Assembly (NCBI RefSeq): GCF_000208385.1
Contig: NC_015436.1
Location: 558,001-622,000, forward strand
DNA length: 64,000 bases
Direction of reading: 5' to 3'
From: Parasphaerochaeta coccoides DSM 17374
GTDB taxonomy: Bacteria > Spirochaetota > Spirochaetia > Sphaerochaetales > Sphaerochaetaceae
Positions 8,725 to 17,430 of this stretch are shown piece after piece. Made by a program: the position numbers and the translations under genes. The notes beneath the pieces were generated by a model. It was given only the letters and a program-made list of their open reading frames with translations. It made no database searches and had not been told where the DNA came from. Each line of letters begins with the position of its first letter. Position 1 is the first letter of the stretch.

Positions 8725-10052
8725 GCGACCGCAGCAATCCACATCCCAAGACATACTGGATTGAGACATATGGCTGCCAGATGAACGTGGCGGAATCACA
8801 TGAGTTGGAAACCATGCTCCAAGGAGTCGGTCTCCAACCGGCCAGCAGCGCGGAAAATGCCGACTGTGCTATTCTCAACACATGTTCAGTGCGCAAAACG
8901 GCGGAGAATCGAATCTGGGGACGTCTCGGACTGTTCCAGCATATCAAGCAGGAGAGGCTACAGACCTTGATAGTCACCGGATGCATGGCAGAGCGTCTCA
9001 AGGAAGAATTGATCAAGGAAGCACCCGCCATAGACCATGTGGTCGGAACCAATGACAAGCATAGGATTGTAGAGCTTCTCACTGGCGTCGCGTCCGGAAC
9101 CTGCCTGCTTGACGGCGCACGTTATGAATTTGGTGAAACCTATCATAAGGATGGCGATTATTCTTCTTTCGTACCAATCATGAATGGCTGCAATCTGTTC
9201 TGTTCCTACTGCATAGTCCCTTTCGTCCGGGGAAGGGAAATATCTCGTAATCCGCAGGCGGTCATCAATGAAGTGCGACGCCTCGACTCTCTGGGAGTCA
9301 AGGAAATCACGCTTCTGGGGCAGACGGTCAATAATTATCGGTACAAGAAGGAAGATGGTACGTTCATGCGCTTTCCTGAGCTGTTGGAGCTCATCTGCGT
9401 GGAGCTCGACTCCATCCGATGGGTGCGCTTTGAGAGTCCTCATCCCCGTTTCTTTACACGTGAGCTGATTGATGTTATTGCCCGTAATCCACGCATCGCC
9501 CGACATCTGCACATTCCCATGCAAAGCGGGAGTTCTTCCATCCTCAAAGCAATGATGAGGGACTATTCCAGGGAAAAGTTCCTGACTTTGATTGCCGATA
9601 TACGGGAAAAGATACCGGATGTGACATTCGCTACTGATGTGATGGTCGGTTTTCCCGGTGAAACGGAAGAAGATTATGAATTGACGCTTTCTGCGATGGA
9701 TGAATGCCGCAACGTGGAAGCGTTCATGTATTACTGGAATCCTCGTGAAGGTACCAAAGCGGTCGATTTGCCCGACCATGTTCCAGAGACTGTCAAGCTT
9801 GCCAGGCTTCAGATCCTCATTGACCGGCAGCTTGCCCTCCAGAGTGTGGAAAAGACGGCACGTCTGGGAAAAGATGAGGATATCCTGGTGACCGGACATT
9901 CGCGGGATGACAAAGACGCGCTTCTTGGCAGGACGGAACACAATGGCATGGTCGTCTTCATTCCCTATGCTCCGCTTCATCCGGGGGATGTTGCCAGGGT
10001 TCGCCTTGATTCTTTGTCCGGCGGTACCTTCCGGGGTACTCATGTCTTGTAG
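8721..10052 (+). CDS. miaB: tRNA-2-methylthio-N6-dimethylallyladenosine synthase MiaB
   Basis: Radical-SAM methylthiotransferase acting on i6A37 of tRNAs that read UNN codons. 443 residues in the order UPF0004 domain (cysteines in ETYGCQMN, LNTCSVRKTAENR and VTGCMAERL), radical-SAM domain with CNLFCSYC at about residues 155-162, and a C-terminal TRAM domain. These six cysteines ligate two 4Fe-4S clusters. GTG start, overlapping folD. Confidence 0.96.
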   Translation: MSDRSNPHPKTYWIETYGCQMNVAESHELETMLQGVGLQPASSAENADCAILNTCSVRKTAENRIWGRLGLFQHIKQERLQTLIVTGCMAERLKEELIKEAPAIDHVVGTNDKHRIVELLTGVASGTCLLDGARYEFGETYHKDGDYSSFVPIMNGCNLFCSYCIVPFVRGREISRNPQAVINEVRRLDSLGVKEITLLGQTVNNYRYKKEDGTFMRFPELLELICVELDSIRWVRFESPHPRFFTRELIDVIARNPRIARHLHIPMQSGSSSILKAMMRDYSREKFLTLIADIREKIPDVTFATDVMVGFPGETEEDYELTLSAMDECRNVEAFMYYWNPREGTKAVDLPDHVPETVKLARLQILIDRQLALQSVEKTARLGKDEDILVTGHSRDDKDALLGRTEHNGMVVFIPYAPLHPGDVARVRLDSLSGGTFRGTHVL

Positions 10053-10061
10053 GAGGCACGT

Positions 10062-10910
10062 ATGGGAGAATTCACCGGAAAGAGAGTTGTCATCACAGGC
10101 GGTGCGCTGGGCATAGGCTTTGCGACGGCGGAAATCTTCGTCAAAGCCGGTGCCAGGGTAGCTATCCTGGAGATTGAGGAATCATATGCACAGGGGACGC
10201 TCTCCAGACTGGGGGGAGAAGCCGCTGATGTCCTGTTTCTTCCCTGCGATGTATCAGACGCTCTGGCGGTTGAAAAGAATCTTGCCGTACTCATGGAAAG
10301 GTTTTCCGGCATTGATATTCTTGTCAATGTAGCGGGATGGGAGTTGAACAAACCGTTCCTCGATACGACATGGGATGAATACCGGGCTGTGATGGACGAG
10401 AATGTCGGAGGAGCTTTCCTTGTCTCCCGCGAGGTTGCACGTCTCATGATTGGGAGCATACCTGCGGACAACACGAGTATGTGTGAAGCACACCGGAGGG
10501 GAGCCGAAGCTCAAGCGCAGCCTCCGGTGATGGTACGCAAGAGCGGAGGCGTCATCATCAACGTAGCAGGGGCATTATGTCGTGGCGGTCATGAGGGTTA
10601 TGCGCTATATCAGGCATCCAAAGCCGCCCTCATTGCCCTGACACGTTCCATGGCTGCTGAACTGCTTCCCTATGGCATCAGGGTGAATTCCGTATCTCCG
10701 GGCTTTGTGTTGTCTCCCGGTCTGCGGGTCGGCTTGAGAGGGACGGGAAATGAAGAAAAGGCTTTACGGGAGTTCAAGGAAAAGCAACCTCTCAAGCGGT
10801 ATGGCATGACGCAGGAGATTGCCCGTACCATCATGGCGGCATGTGGCGGTGACTTTGCTTTTGCATGGGGGAGTGATATTCTTGTGGATGGTGGCTATAC
10901 GTTGGCATGA
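10062..10910 (+). CDS. SDR-family oxidoreductase with atypical active site
   Basis: 282-residue Rossmann-fold short-chain dehydrogenase. The cofactor loop TGGALGIG is at residues 12-19, NVAG at 89-92, and the catalytic pair Tyr183/Lys187 in YQASK. Two oddities. The position 13 residues before the tyrosine, normally the catalytic serine, is Gly170 (context NVAGALCRGG). About 25 extra residues rich in Ala, Arg and Gln precede the strand GGVIINVAG. The C-terminus ends in the usual GSDILVDGGY. The substrate is unknown. A sirtuin gene follows 28 bases downstream. Confidence 0.85.
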   Translation: MGEFTGKRVVITGGALGIGFATAEIFVKAGARVAILEIEESYAQGTLSRLGGEAADVLFLPCDVSDALAVEKNLAVLMERFSGIDILVNVAGWELNKPFLDTTWDEYRAVMDENVGGAFLVSREVARLMIGSIPADNTSMCEAHRRGAEAQAQPPVMVRKSGGVIINVAGALCRGGHEGYALYQASKAALIALTRSMAAELLPYGIRVNSVSPGFVLSPGLRVGLRGTGNEEKALREFKEKQPLKRYGMTQEIARTIMAACGGDFAFAWGSDILVDGGYTLA

Positions 10911-10938
10911 GAGCCTGAATCTGACCTGGGGAGGGCAT

Positions 10939-11700
10939 ATGGCATATAGCTCGGATATCCAGAAACTTGAGGAACTTATCGCTTCTTCCCATAGGATGGT
11001 GATTTTCACCGGAGCCGGTGTTTCTACGATGAGCGGAATCCCGGATTTCAGGGGAACCCATGGAGCTTATTCTGACGCATGGCACGGAATGGATGTGGAA
11101 GACATCCTGTCCATCGATTTTTTCAAACGCTCTCCGGAAATCTTCTACGCGTGGGCGCGTGATGTCTGGTACAGGCTGGATGAGTATGAACCCACCATTG
11201 TCCATCGTGTCGTAGCGGAACTTGAGGCAAAGGGATATATCAAGGATGTCTGGACGCAGAACATAGACATGCTCCACCAGAAGGCGGGTAGCAGGGTAGT
11301 CCATGAGATTCATGGAAGTCCTGCCCGTCATCATTGCATCCAGTGTAATGCCTTTCGCTCGTATGACGAGGTCGTTCCGGAGGTTCTGGCGGGTAAGGTT
11401 CCTCTTTGCAAGCGTTGCGGAGGGGTGGTGAAGCCTGACATCATTTTCTACGGCGAGAATTTGGATGCCCAGCAATTGATGATGGCACGGGAGGAGTTTT
11501 TCCATGTGGATCTGTGTGTCGTCATGGGTTCTTCCTTGGTAGTGCAGCCTGCGGCAAGTTTCCCTTTGCTTAGCTGTCGTGGTGGAGGAAAACTTGTCAT
11601 CGTCAATGCGCAGCCGACTCCCTTGGATGCTTACGCGTTCTTGAGATTTCCCGATCTTGAGGCTGTATGTGCCGATATACAAGCGTGGTTATGGAAGTAG
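10939..11700 (+). CDS. cobB: NAD-dependent protein deacylase (sirtuin)
   Basis: Removes acyl groups from lysines using NAD. 253 residues. Motifs seen are GAGVSTMSGIPDFRG (NAD binding), TQNIDMLHQKAGS, the catalytic histidine in EIHGSP, a four-cysteine zinc site (CIQC and CKRC), and GSSLVVQPAASFP. The start at 10939 follows GGGGAGGG; in-frame codons upstream overlap the SDR gene and encode unlikely sequence. No terminator is evident before the tRNA gene. Confidence 0.93.
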   Translation: MAYSSDIQKLEELIASSHRMVIFTGAGVSTMSGIPDFRGTHGAYSDAWHGMDVEDILSIDFFKRSPEIFYAWARDVWYRLDEYEPTIVHRVVAELEAKGYIKDVWTQNIDMLHQKAGSRVVHEIHGSPARHHCIQCNAFRSYDEVVPEVLAGKVPLCKRCGGVVKPDIIFYGENLDAQQLMMAREEFFHVDLCVVMGSSLVVQPAASFPLLSCRGGGKLVIVNAQPTPLDAYAFLRFPDLEAVCADIQAWLWK

Positions 11701-11761
11701 TTTGAATAAAGGCTGGCTGGTGTGATAGCAGGCGAAAATCCAAGAAATGATGCCGGCTTGC

Positions 11762-11790
11762 TTGACTTTCATTTTCATTTACGTTATAGA
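11762..11790 (+). promoter_or_regulatory. Sigma-70-type promoter for tRNA-Gly
   Basis: TTGACT, a 17-base spacer and TATAGA, with the expected start about 6 bases before the mature tRNA 5' end. Confidence 0.75.
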
Positions 11791-11802
11791 TTATCCCTGC
11801 TT

Positions 11803-11874
11803 GCGTCTGTCGTATAACGGCTATTACCTCAGCCTTCCAAGCTGAAGACGTGGGTTCGACTCCCATCAGACGCT
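11803..11874 (+). tRNA. tRNA-Gly (anticodon TCC)
   Basis: A 7-bp acceptor stem (GCGTCTG / CAGACGC) encloses a D arm, the anticodon arm with CCTTCCAAG giving TCC, and a T arm with GGTTCGACTCC. The discriminator is T and CCA is not encoded. It reads GGA and GGG codons. It sits at the left edge of the accessory island, a position typical of integration sites. Confidence 0.95.
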
Positions 11875-11908
11875 TCTCAAATTAAAGCATATAAAGTAAG
11901 ACTTTATG

Positions 11909-11940
11909 AAACTCCTGTTCAAGCGACAGGAGTTTTTTGT
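11909..11940 (+). terminator. Intrinsic terminator after tRNA-Gly
   Basis: A 10-bp stem (AAACTCCTGT / ACAGGAGTTT) with a 7-base loop and a run of six T residues, 34 bases after the tRNA. Confidence 0.9.
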
Positions 11941-12224
11941 ATCTTCCTGATGGCTTGACATACATCAAAATCGGCATAAAAAGGCTCAACGCGGAAAGTT
12001 GTGGGATGGACGATAAAGTAGGCGAAGAGAAAAGCGGAAAGAAATAGAAAGAGGCTCAATTCCTAAGTCAACAAAAAGTTGAGTTTCTACGGAATAAATA
12101 TTCAAAAATCTGCAAAATACAACCCAAAATAACCAATAGAATTATCTCAACCAACATTCTTCTTTGAAGTGATAATAGATATAACTTATTACATGAAAAG
12201 AAAAAAGTTAAAATTATAAGAAAA
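11941..12224. other. AT-rich non-coding stretch, no gene seen
   Basis: About 280 bases that become progressively AT-rich from about 12060. I see no convincing open frame with a ribosome site on either strand and no clear RNA fold; only a weak local inverted repeat around TCAACAAAAAGTTGA. This marks the start of the low-GC part of the island. Confidence 0.5.
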
Positions 12225-12263
12225 TTGTTGAGATGATATCCAATATGCAATATATTGCATATT
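12225..12263 (+). promoter_or_regulatory. Promoter overlapped by a perfect 22-bp palindromic operator
   Basis: A candidate -35 TTGTTG (12225-12230) and -10 CAATAT (12248-12253), 17 bases apart, lead to the first gene of the amidohydrolase operon. A perfect 22-bp palindrome occupies 12242-12263 (half-site AATATGCAATA followed by its reverse complement) and covers the -10. A dimeric repressor bound there would block transcription. The GntR protein encoded at 27070-27804 is the best candidate in the window. Confidence 0.7.
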
Positions 12264-12286
12264 AGTAAATTTAAGGAGGCAATATT

Positions 12287-12952
12287 TTGGATGAAATGAA
12301 TGTACTAAAAAAAGAAAAGATTGGTGTCGGTGGTTATCTTTGGCTACTGTTCGCAATCACGGCATTCTCTGGGATTTTCAGGAACGCTGAAGGACTTCTT
12401 CACGTATTGGACTATAATACGTGGCTTGGAGCCTTCGGCAAGATTACTGAAGACGCAGCCGCCGGCATCATGGGAAGGGGAGGCTCTGGTGTAAACAATG
12501 GGTTCTTTCAAGCCCTATCAATTGCACCTGGAGTATTTCTTGGCGTAGCTTTCATGACAACAGTAGAGCATTACAAGGGGCTTGCCGCTGCACAAGTTCT
12601 TTTGTCGCCGCTTTTGAAACCTGTGCTTGGGGTCAATGGCGGAGGAGGGCTTGCCTTGGTATCGAACCTTCAAAGCTCTGACACAAGTGCCGCACTTTGT
12701 ATGACTGCTTATCAGTCCGGAATTCTTACATCCCGTGAAAGAGATATTCTCATGACCACCTTATACATCGGAGCCGCACTCATTGGACGTTTCTTTAGTA
12801 ATGGACTTGTTTTGTTTCCCTATTTGACCTGTTCGACCGGAGTAATCCTCGTTGTTGTAATAGTCATGAAATTCCTTGCTGGAAATCTTATGAGATTGTA
12901 CTTGACGTTAACGGATAACAGAGCATCGAAAAAAGCCGAAGCGGCACATTAA
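12287..12952 (+). CDS. YjiH-like membrane protein with nucleoside-recognition/Gate domain
   Basis: 221 residues with about five to six membrane segments. The central part (GFFQALSIAPGVFLGVAFM, then NGGGGLALVSNLQSSDTSA) has the Gate-domain style of the YjiH/SpmA group. In E. coli yjiH and yjiG lie together next to a dipeptidase gene, a layout matched here by the following YjiG-like gene and an amidohydrolase. Transport of a peptide-like or nucleoside-like substrate is possible but unproven. The start is TTG at 12287, because AAGGAGG lies 7 bases upstream; the next ATG is too far away. Confidence 0.7.
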   Translation: MDEMNVLKKEKIGVGGYLWLLFAITAFSGIFRNAEGLLHVLDYNTWLGAFGKITEDAAAGIMGRGGSGVNNGFFQALSIAPGVFLGVAFMTTVEHYKGLAAAQVLLSPLLKPVLGVNGGGGLALVSNLQSSDTSAALCMTAYQSGILTSRERDILMTTLYIGAALIGRFFSNGLVLFPYLTCSTGVILVVVIVMKFLAGNLMRLYLTLTDNRASKKAEAAH

Positions 12953-12966
12953 GAAGGAGGAATATT

Positions 12967-13461
12967 ATGGCAATTAATAACATACAAACAACACCGGTTG
13001 ATGTCCCGGTTAAGAAGGAAAGCTTTGTTGATGTCTTTATCAACGGAGCAAAGAAGGGTGTGGGCGTTTGGTTGAATGCTCTTTTGCCTGGAGTCGTGTT
13101 TGGATATGCGTTGACACAGATTCTTCAAGTTTCCGGTCTTCTTGGCTTACTTAGCAAAGTGTTTGGTCCTATCATGGGCATCTTCGGACTTCCTGGTGAA
13201 GCTATTGGACCTTACTTGACTTCATTTTTTACTCTGGCTGGAGGCTGTGCTTCCGCAGCTGCTTTGGCTGCCAACGGTATCCTGACGGGCACTCAAGCAA
13301 CTATCATCCTCCCGATGCTGATTTGTATCGGATCGGACATCCAATTCTTTGGTAGAATGCTTGCTGTAGCAGATGTTCCAGGAAAACAATATAAAGTCAA
13401 CTTTGTGATAAGTATTATCTGTTCTATCGTTGCTGGTTTTATAATGAGATTTATCGCTTAG
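12967..13461 (+). CDS. YjiG/SpmB-like membrane protein
   Basis: 164 residues with a soluble N-terminal 30 residues and four hydrophobic segments. The stretch GVVFGYALTQILQVSGLLGLL and the small-residue-rich TLAGGCASAAALAANGILTG resemble the second half of Gate-family protein pairs (SpmB, YjiG). It lies 14 bases after the YjiH-like gene with AAGGAGG upstream. The two half-size Gate proteins probably form one heteromeric membrane complex. Confidence 0.68.
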   Translation: MAINNIQTTPVDVPVKKESFVDVFINGAKKGVGVWLNALLPGVVFGYALTQILQVSGLLGLLSKVFGPIMGIFGLPGEAIGPYLTSFFTLAGGCASAAALAANGILTGTQATIILPMLICIGSDIQFFGRMLAVADVPGKQYKVNFVISIICSIVAGFIMRFIA

Positions 13462-13476
13462 GGGGAGGGAGGAGAG

Positions 13477-14907
13477 ATGGATAATTCCGTGTTGCTTGAA
13501 AAAGCTGAAAACCTGATTAAGAAATGGTTCTCGGAAAATGAAACTAGAATTACATATTTAAGCGATACAATCTGGAATATTGCTGAGGTGAAGTTTACAG
13601 AATTTGAATCCATGAAAGTCCTTGTTTCCCAATTTGAGAAAGAAGAATTTTTGGTAAAGACTGCTGTTATTGAAGGACTGCCGACTTCATTCATTGCTGA
13701 ATGGAAAAATGGAGAAGGCCCTGTTATTGCTTTTATCGGTGAATATGATGCTCTTCCCGGATTAGGGAATGAAATGTGTACAGAAAAAAAGCCAACAGGT
13801 AAGAATGGGCATGGCTGTGGACATAATCTCCTTGGCGTTGGAAGTATGGCAGCCGCAATCTCCGCATCTCATGTTATGAAAGAATTGGGGATAAGTGGAA
13901 CATTAAAGTACTTTGGGTGTCCTGCCGAAGAAGGTGGTGCCGCAAAAGTATTTATGGTTCGTGATGGAATTTTCAATGAGATTGATGCAATTGTACGCTG
14001 GCATCCGAACAGCGCAACCTTTGTAAGTGTTTCTTCATCTATGGCAATGATGTCGATCAGATATCGTTTCCACGGAAAAACGTCCCACGCTGGTACTGCT
14101 CCACATCTTGGGCGGAGTGCTTTGGATGCTGCAATACTCATGGATGTCGGTGCGAATTATCTCCGTGAACATGTGATAACGGATGTAAGAATTCATTCAG
14201 TGATTTCAGATGGTGGACGGGCGCCGAATATTGTTCCTGATTATGCGGAGATTTGGTATTACATTCGGGCTCCACATATGGCAGACGTTCATACAGTAGC
14301 TGCACGAATGGAAAAGATTGCCAAGGGAGCTGCTCTCATGACGGAGACGGAGTGTGAAATTGTTGTTGTTTCAGGATCTTCTGATACGCTGCCCAACAAG
14401 GTTCTTTGTAAAGAGATGTTGAAAAACTTAAAGCGTATGGGTGGTCCTAAATTCACAGACGAAGATAGGAAATTTGCCACAGCCATCAATGAATCTGTTT
14501 CCATATCAGATCGAATCAATAATTTGAAGACATGCGGCGTATTTGATTCCAAGTATCAGAACTTGGATCTGTATGAAGATATTTCAGAAAATCTTCAAGA
14601 AGGAGTTGTATCACCTTATTCTACGGATTCAGGAGATGTTAGTTGGCAAGCGCCTATGTGCCAAGTCTTTACTTCTGCTCAAAGCATTGGCAGCGCTAAC
14701 CATTCTTGGCAACAGGTGGTTTGTTCAGGAAATCATATTGGACATGCGGGAATGATATGTGCTGGCGAAACAATCAGTATTACTGCAATTGATATTTTGA
14801 CTAATCCAGAATTATTAAAGGAAGCAAAAAAAGAATTCAACGAAGAAATTTCATTGAGGCCATATGTTAATCCTCTTCCAAAGAATTTAAAACCGGGAGT
14901 TGTCTAG
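13477..14907 (+). CDS. M20-family amidohydrolase, AbgB-like
   Basis: 476 residues, close to E. coli AbgB (p-aminobenzoyl-glutamate hydrolase subunit B, about 480). Metal and catalytic landmarks are GHGCGHNLLG at about residues 108-117, PAEEGG at about 149-154, RWHPN, and GKTSHAGTAPHLGRSALDAA in the lid/dimer domain. No signal peptide, so cytoplasmic. It probably hydrolyses an amide of an amino acid or aromatic amide brought in by the membrane proteins around it. Folate breakdown products are one candidate, but other N-acyl amino acids are equally possible. Base composition is AT-rich compared with the core genes. Confidence 0.82.
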   Translation: MDNSVLLEKAENLIKKWFSENETRITYLSDTIWNIAEVKFTEFESMKVLVSQFEKEEFLVKTAVIEGLPTSFIAEWKNGEGPVIAFIGEYDALPGLGNEMCTEKKPTGKNGHGCGHNLLGVGSMAAAISASHVMKELGISGTLKYFGCPAEEGGAAKVFMVRDGIFNEIDAIVRWHPNSATFVSVSSSMAMMSIRYRFHGKTSHAGTAPHLGRSALDAAILMDVGANYLREHVITDVRIHSVISDGGRAPNIVPDYAEIWYYIRAPHMADVHTVAARMEKIAKGAALMTETECEIVVVSGSSDTLPNKVLCKEMLKNLKRMGGPKFTDEDRKFATAINESVSISDRINNLKTCGVFDSKYQNLDLYEDISENLQEGVVSPYSTDSGDVSWQAPMCQVFTSAQSIGSANHSWQQVVCSGNHIGHAGMICAGETISITAIDILTNPELLKEAKKEFNEEISLRPYVNPLPKNLKPGVV

Positions 14908-14930
14908 AAAGTCAAAAAAGGAGCCTTACA

Positions 14931-15641
14931 GTGTCACCGAGAATGGAAACATTAGAACTTGCAGATAGTTTGATAATGTGGCTTTTCTGTATATTAATTA
15001 TTAGTGTGATAGTAATTCAAGTCATTGTTTTTTATCTGCTTGGAAAAAGATACTCATCAAAATTTGGGGTTTCCCCAACAGAAATGCGTAAGGCATTGAA
15101 ATCTGGAGCAATTACAGCGATTGGACCGGCTATGAGCAGATTCATAGTCGGTTTGGGACTCATTGCCAGTCTTGGTGCCCCGTTGGTTTTAGCTCATGCG
15201 AATGTTGCAGGCAATACTCAATACGAAGTATCTTCTTCACAACTTGCGGCCAATGTATTTAATACTGCCTTGACCGCAGATAATTTTTCTCCACAAGTAT
15301 TTACCAATGTGGTGTGGGTGCTAAGCCTTGGTTGTATCTGCATGATGATCTTACCCTTGATTGCAGTGAAACCTTTGACGGTGCTACGTGATAGGGCAAT
15401 CAACAAAACAAGCGTAGGAATGATAATTGGGATAAGTGCTTCAATTGCTTCATTTGCTTACATGAGTTTTGGCTATGCCGCAGGAGGTAAACCGACAAAT
15501 TTAACTGCGGTGCTCATTGGCTTTTTTGTCATGTCAGCCGTTTGCGTTTTCTCAAAAAAGGATAAGTTCAAAACATTGAAGGACTGGGGTTATGTTATTT
15601 CATTAATGACAGCGTTTGTCGTAGTCACAGTTGCTTTTTAG
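14931..15641 (+). CDS. DUF5058-family membrane protein
   Basis: 236 residues with about six membrane segments. The conserved-looking core GAITAIGPAMSRFIVGLGLI followed by SLGAPLVLAHANVAG matches my recollection of DUF5058 proteins, which in clostridia and other anaerobes often sit beside M20 peptidases. Function unknown; probably one half of a transporter with the next gene. The start is GTG at 14931, with AAAAGGAG 7 bases upstream. Confidence 0.62.
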   Translation: MSPRMETLELADSLIMWLFCILIISVIVIQVIVFYLLGKRYSSKFGVSPTEMRKALKSGAITAIGPAMSRFIVGLGLIASLGAPLVLAHANVAGNTQYEVSSSQLAANVFNTALTADNFSPQVFTNVVWVLSLGCICMMILPLIAVKPLTVLRDRAINKTSVGMIIGISASIASFAYMSFGYAAGGKPTNLTAVLIGFFVMSAVCVFSKKDKFKTLKDWGYVISLMTAFVVVTVAF

Positions 15642-15650
15642 GAGCAGAAA

Positions 15651-16340
15651 ATGGAAATTGAAAGAAGAGATTATTATGGTCACGTTCATTTCCTTGGCCG
15701 GCTCTCGATTTGCTTGGAAATGATTTTTTTAGTTGGTATCGCATTATATTTGAGTTTTGTAAAAGGATATCATCCTGGCTGGGATAAAATTTCCATTGCT
15801 TTCTTAGGTGTAGCTGCAATGGTTGGACATGTATGGTTCAACATTACAGACTACATTACGTATGTTTTGGTCATGGGACCCGCCGCTACTTATTTGTCCT
15901 CAATAACGGGCGATATAAAGAATATGCGACTTCCTTCTGCGATGGCAGCTGTTTCCTCCGTTGATGAAGAAGCGAAAGAAGGAAAACGGGATATTCTTGC
16001 TACTTGTGGAGTTCTGGTATCCGTAATCTTGAATCTCATTCTTTCAATAATACTGGTGATTTTTGGCTCCTTAATTTTAAAATGGGTTCCTCAAGAATTA
16101 AAGGCTGGTCTGGATGCTTTTGTCCCGGCTCTTTTTGGAGCTGTATTCGCTCAATTAGCCGCATCGAACTGGCGTATCGCCGCAATAGCTTTACCCATTT
16201 GCGTTGCTATTTATTATGTTCCTTTCGTCCCCGATATGATAAAGACTTTAGTAGCGATTCTTTTGACAGTTTTCTTACATGTTTTGCTGTATAAACTGAA
16301 AAGGAATGAAGCAATAAACGAAGAAAAAGAATCAAATTAA
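15651..16340 (+). CDS. Multi-membrane-segment protein, partner of DUF5058 protein
   Basis: 229 residues with about six membrane segments and short loops, a cytoplasmic-looking middle loop (VSSVDEEAKEGKRD) and a charged C-terminus. I do not recognise a named family. It starts 9 bases after the DUF5058 gene and ends the operon. Two adjacent half-size membrane proteins suggest a second two-subunit transporter for the substrate or product of the amidohydrolase. Its stop codon overlaps the left copy of the 16-bp direct repeat at 16339-16354. Confidence 0.6.
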   Translation: MEIERRDYYGHVHFLGRLSICLEMIFLVGIALYLSFVKGYHPGWDKISIAFLGVAAMVGHVWFNITDYITYVLVMGPAATYLSSITGDIKNMRLPSAMAAVSSVDEEAKEGKRDILATCGVLVSVILNLILSIILVIFGSLILKWVPQELKAGLDAFVPALFGAVFAQLAASNWRIAAIALPICVAIYYVPFVPDMIKTLVAILLTVFLHVLLYKLKRNEAINEEKESN

Positions 16341-16354
16341 TAATTATGATGTGA
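16339..16354 (+). repeat. 16-bp direct repeat, left copy, at composition junction
   Basis: AATAATTATGATGTGA, matched 15/16 by the copy at 26969-26984. It starts at the last two bases of the membrane-protein stop codon. To its left the DNA is AT-rich; to its right it becomes GC-rich. It may be a target-site duplication or attachment-site remnant. Confidence 0.6.
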
Positions 16355-16402
16355 AGGAATGTGGGACTTTTATGCGAGAAATCTCGGAAGCAGCGTAGAA
16401 TA

Positions 16403-17407
16403 TCAGGTGGACTCCCGCACGATCAGCTCCGGTCTGAGGAGTACCTGGGGTTTTCTGGCCTTGGGATCGTTCGCCCGGATGTGGTCAATGAGGAACTGCA
16501 CCAGCATCCCGCCAATCTCGTAGGTGGGCTGCCTTATGGTGGTGAGCGGGGGACGGTAGAACGGCGCCATGGTGTTGTCATCGAAACCGGTGACAGCCAG
16601 ATCACGTCCTATCTTCAGCTTGCGGTTCTTGGCGGCGTTGATGATGCCGAAGGCTATCATGTCGTTGAAGCCCACGATCGCCGTAGGAGGGTTGTCCAAG
16701 TCCAGCAGCGCCATCGTCTGCTCATAACCGTCCTTCTGGTCGAAAAATCCTTCCCTGACCAGATCGGGAGCCAACTTTATGCCCTGCTCCTCAAGACCTT
16801 TGACCAAGCCTCTGAGACGGATATGGGAATACATGACAGATGATGGCGGACAGATGCAGGCGATGCGGCGGTGACCTTTGGCCGCCAGGTGACAGGCGAT
16901 CAGTCCCATCGCGTATTCGCCGTCCTCGTCGATGTAAATGTAGTCGCTGATGTTCTCCACCTGGCCGAAAGTGGCAAACGGCATGCCGATGCCATGCAGG
17001 TAGTTCACCCGCGGATCATCGCGCAGCGTCCTGTAGATGATGAAACCGTCGACCCGGCGCCCTTCGACGAGCTTGCGATAAGTCGCAACCTGATTTTCCT
17101 CGGAGATATAGGTGACCAGCAGGTCATACCCGTACTCGGTGGCCTTCTCGCCGATACCGGCCAGGAACTCGCTGAAGAACGGCTCCGCATGACCGCGCGA
17201 AGTGGAAGGAACCACGATACCGATAGTGTCGGTGGACTGCTTCTGCAACCGCTGTGCGTAGACGTTGGGTACGTAGCCCATACGCTTGGATGTTTCCCTG
17301 ATCTGGCTGGCGGTCTCGGCATTGACATCGGAGCAGCCGGATAGCGCGCGCGACACCGTGGTAACCGACCGGTTTACTGCCTGCGCGATGTCCTTCAATG
17401 TGACCAT
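16403..17407 (-). CDS. LacI-family transcriptional regulator of the sugar cassette
   Basis: 334 residues. The N-terminal helix-turn-helix (VTLKDIAQAVNRSVTTVSRALSG) is followed by the hinge (YVPNVYAQRLQKQ) and a periplasmic-binding-protein-like effector domain starting TIGIVVPSTSRG. It is the gene closest to the transporter genes and on the same strand. AAACGTTT-type sites occur upstream of it (17431-17460) and upstream of the solute-binding-protein gene (26801-26844). I infer that it represses its own gene and the whole cassette until a sugar binds. Confidence 0.9.
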   Translation of the reverse strand: MVTLKDIAQAVNRSVTTVSRALSGCSDVNAETASQIRETSKRMGYVPNVYAQRLQKQSTDTIGIVVPSTSRGHAEPFFSEFLAGIGEKATEYGYDLLVTYISEENQVATYRKLVEGRRVDGFIIYRTLRDDPRVNYLHGIGMPFATFGQVENISDYIYIDEDGEYAMGLIACHLAAKGHRRIACICPPSSVMYSHIRLRGLVKGLEEQGIKLAPDLVREGFFDQKDGYEQTMALLDLDNPPTAIVGFNDMIAFGIINAAKNRKLKIGRDLAVTGFDDNTMAPFYRPPLTTIRQPTYEIGGMLVQFLIDHIRANDPKARKPQVLLRPELIVREST

Positions 17408-17430
17408 CTGTTGCCTCTTTGACCCATCAT

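Noticed and set aside
11855-11874. tRNA 3'-end duplication marking an attachment site
   Set aside because: No second copy of this 3' end was found by eye at the right edge of the island.
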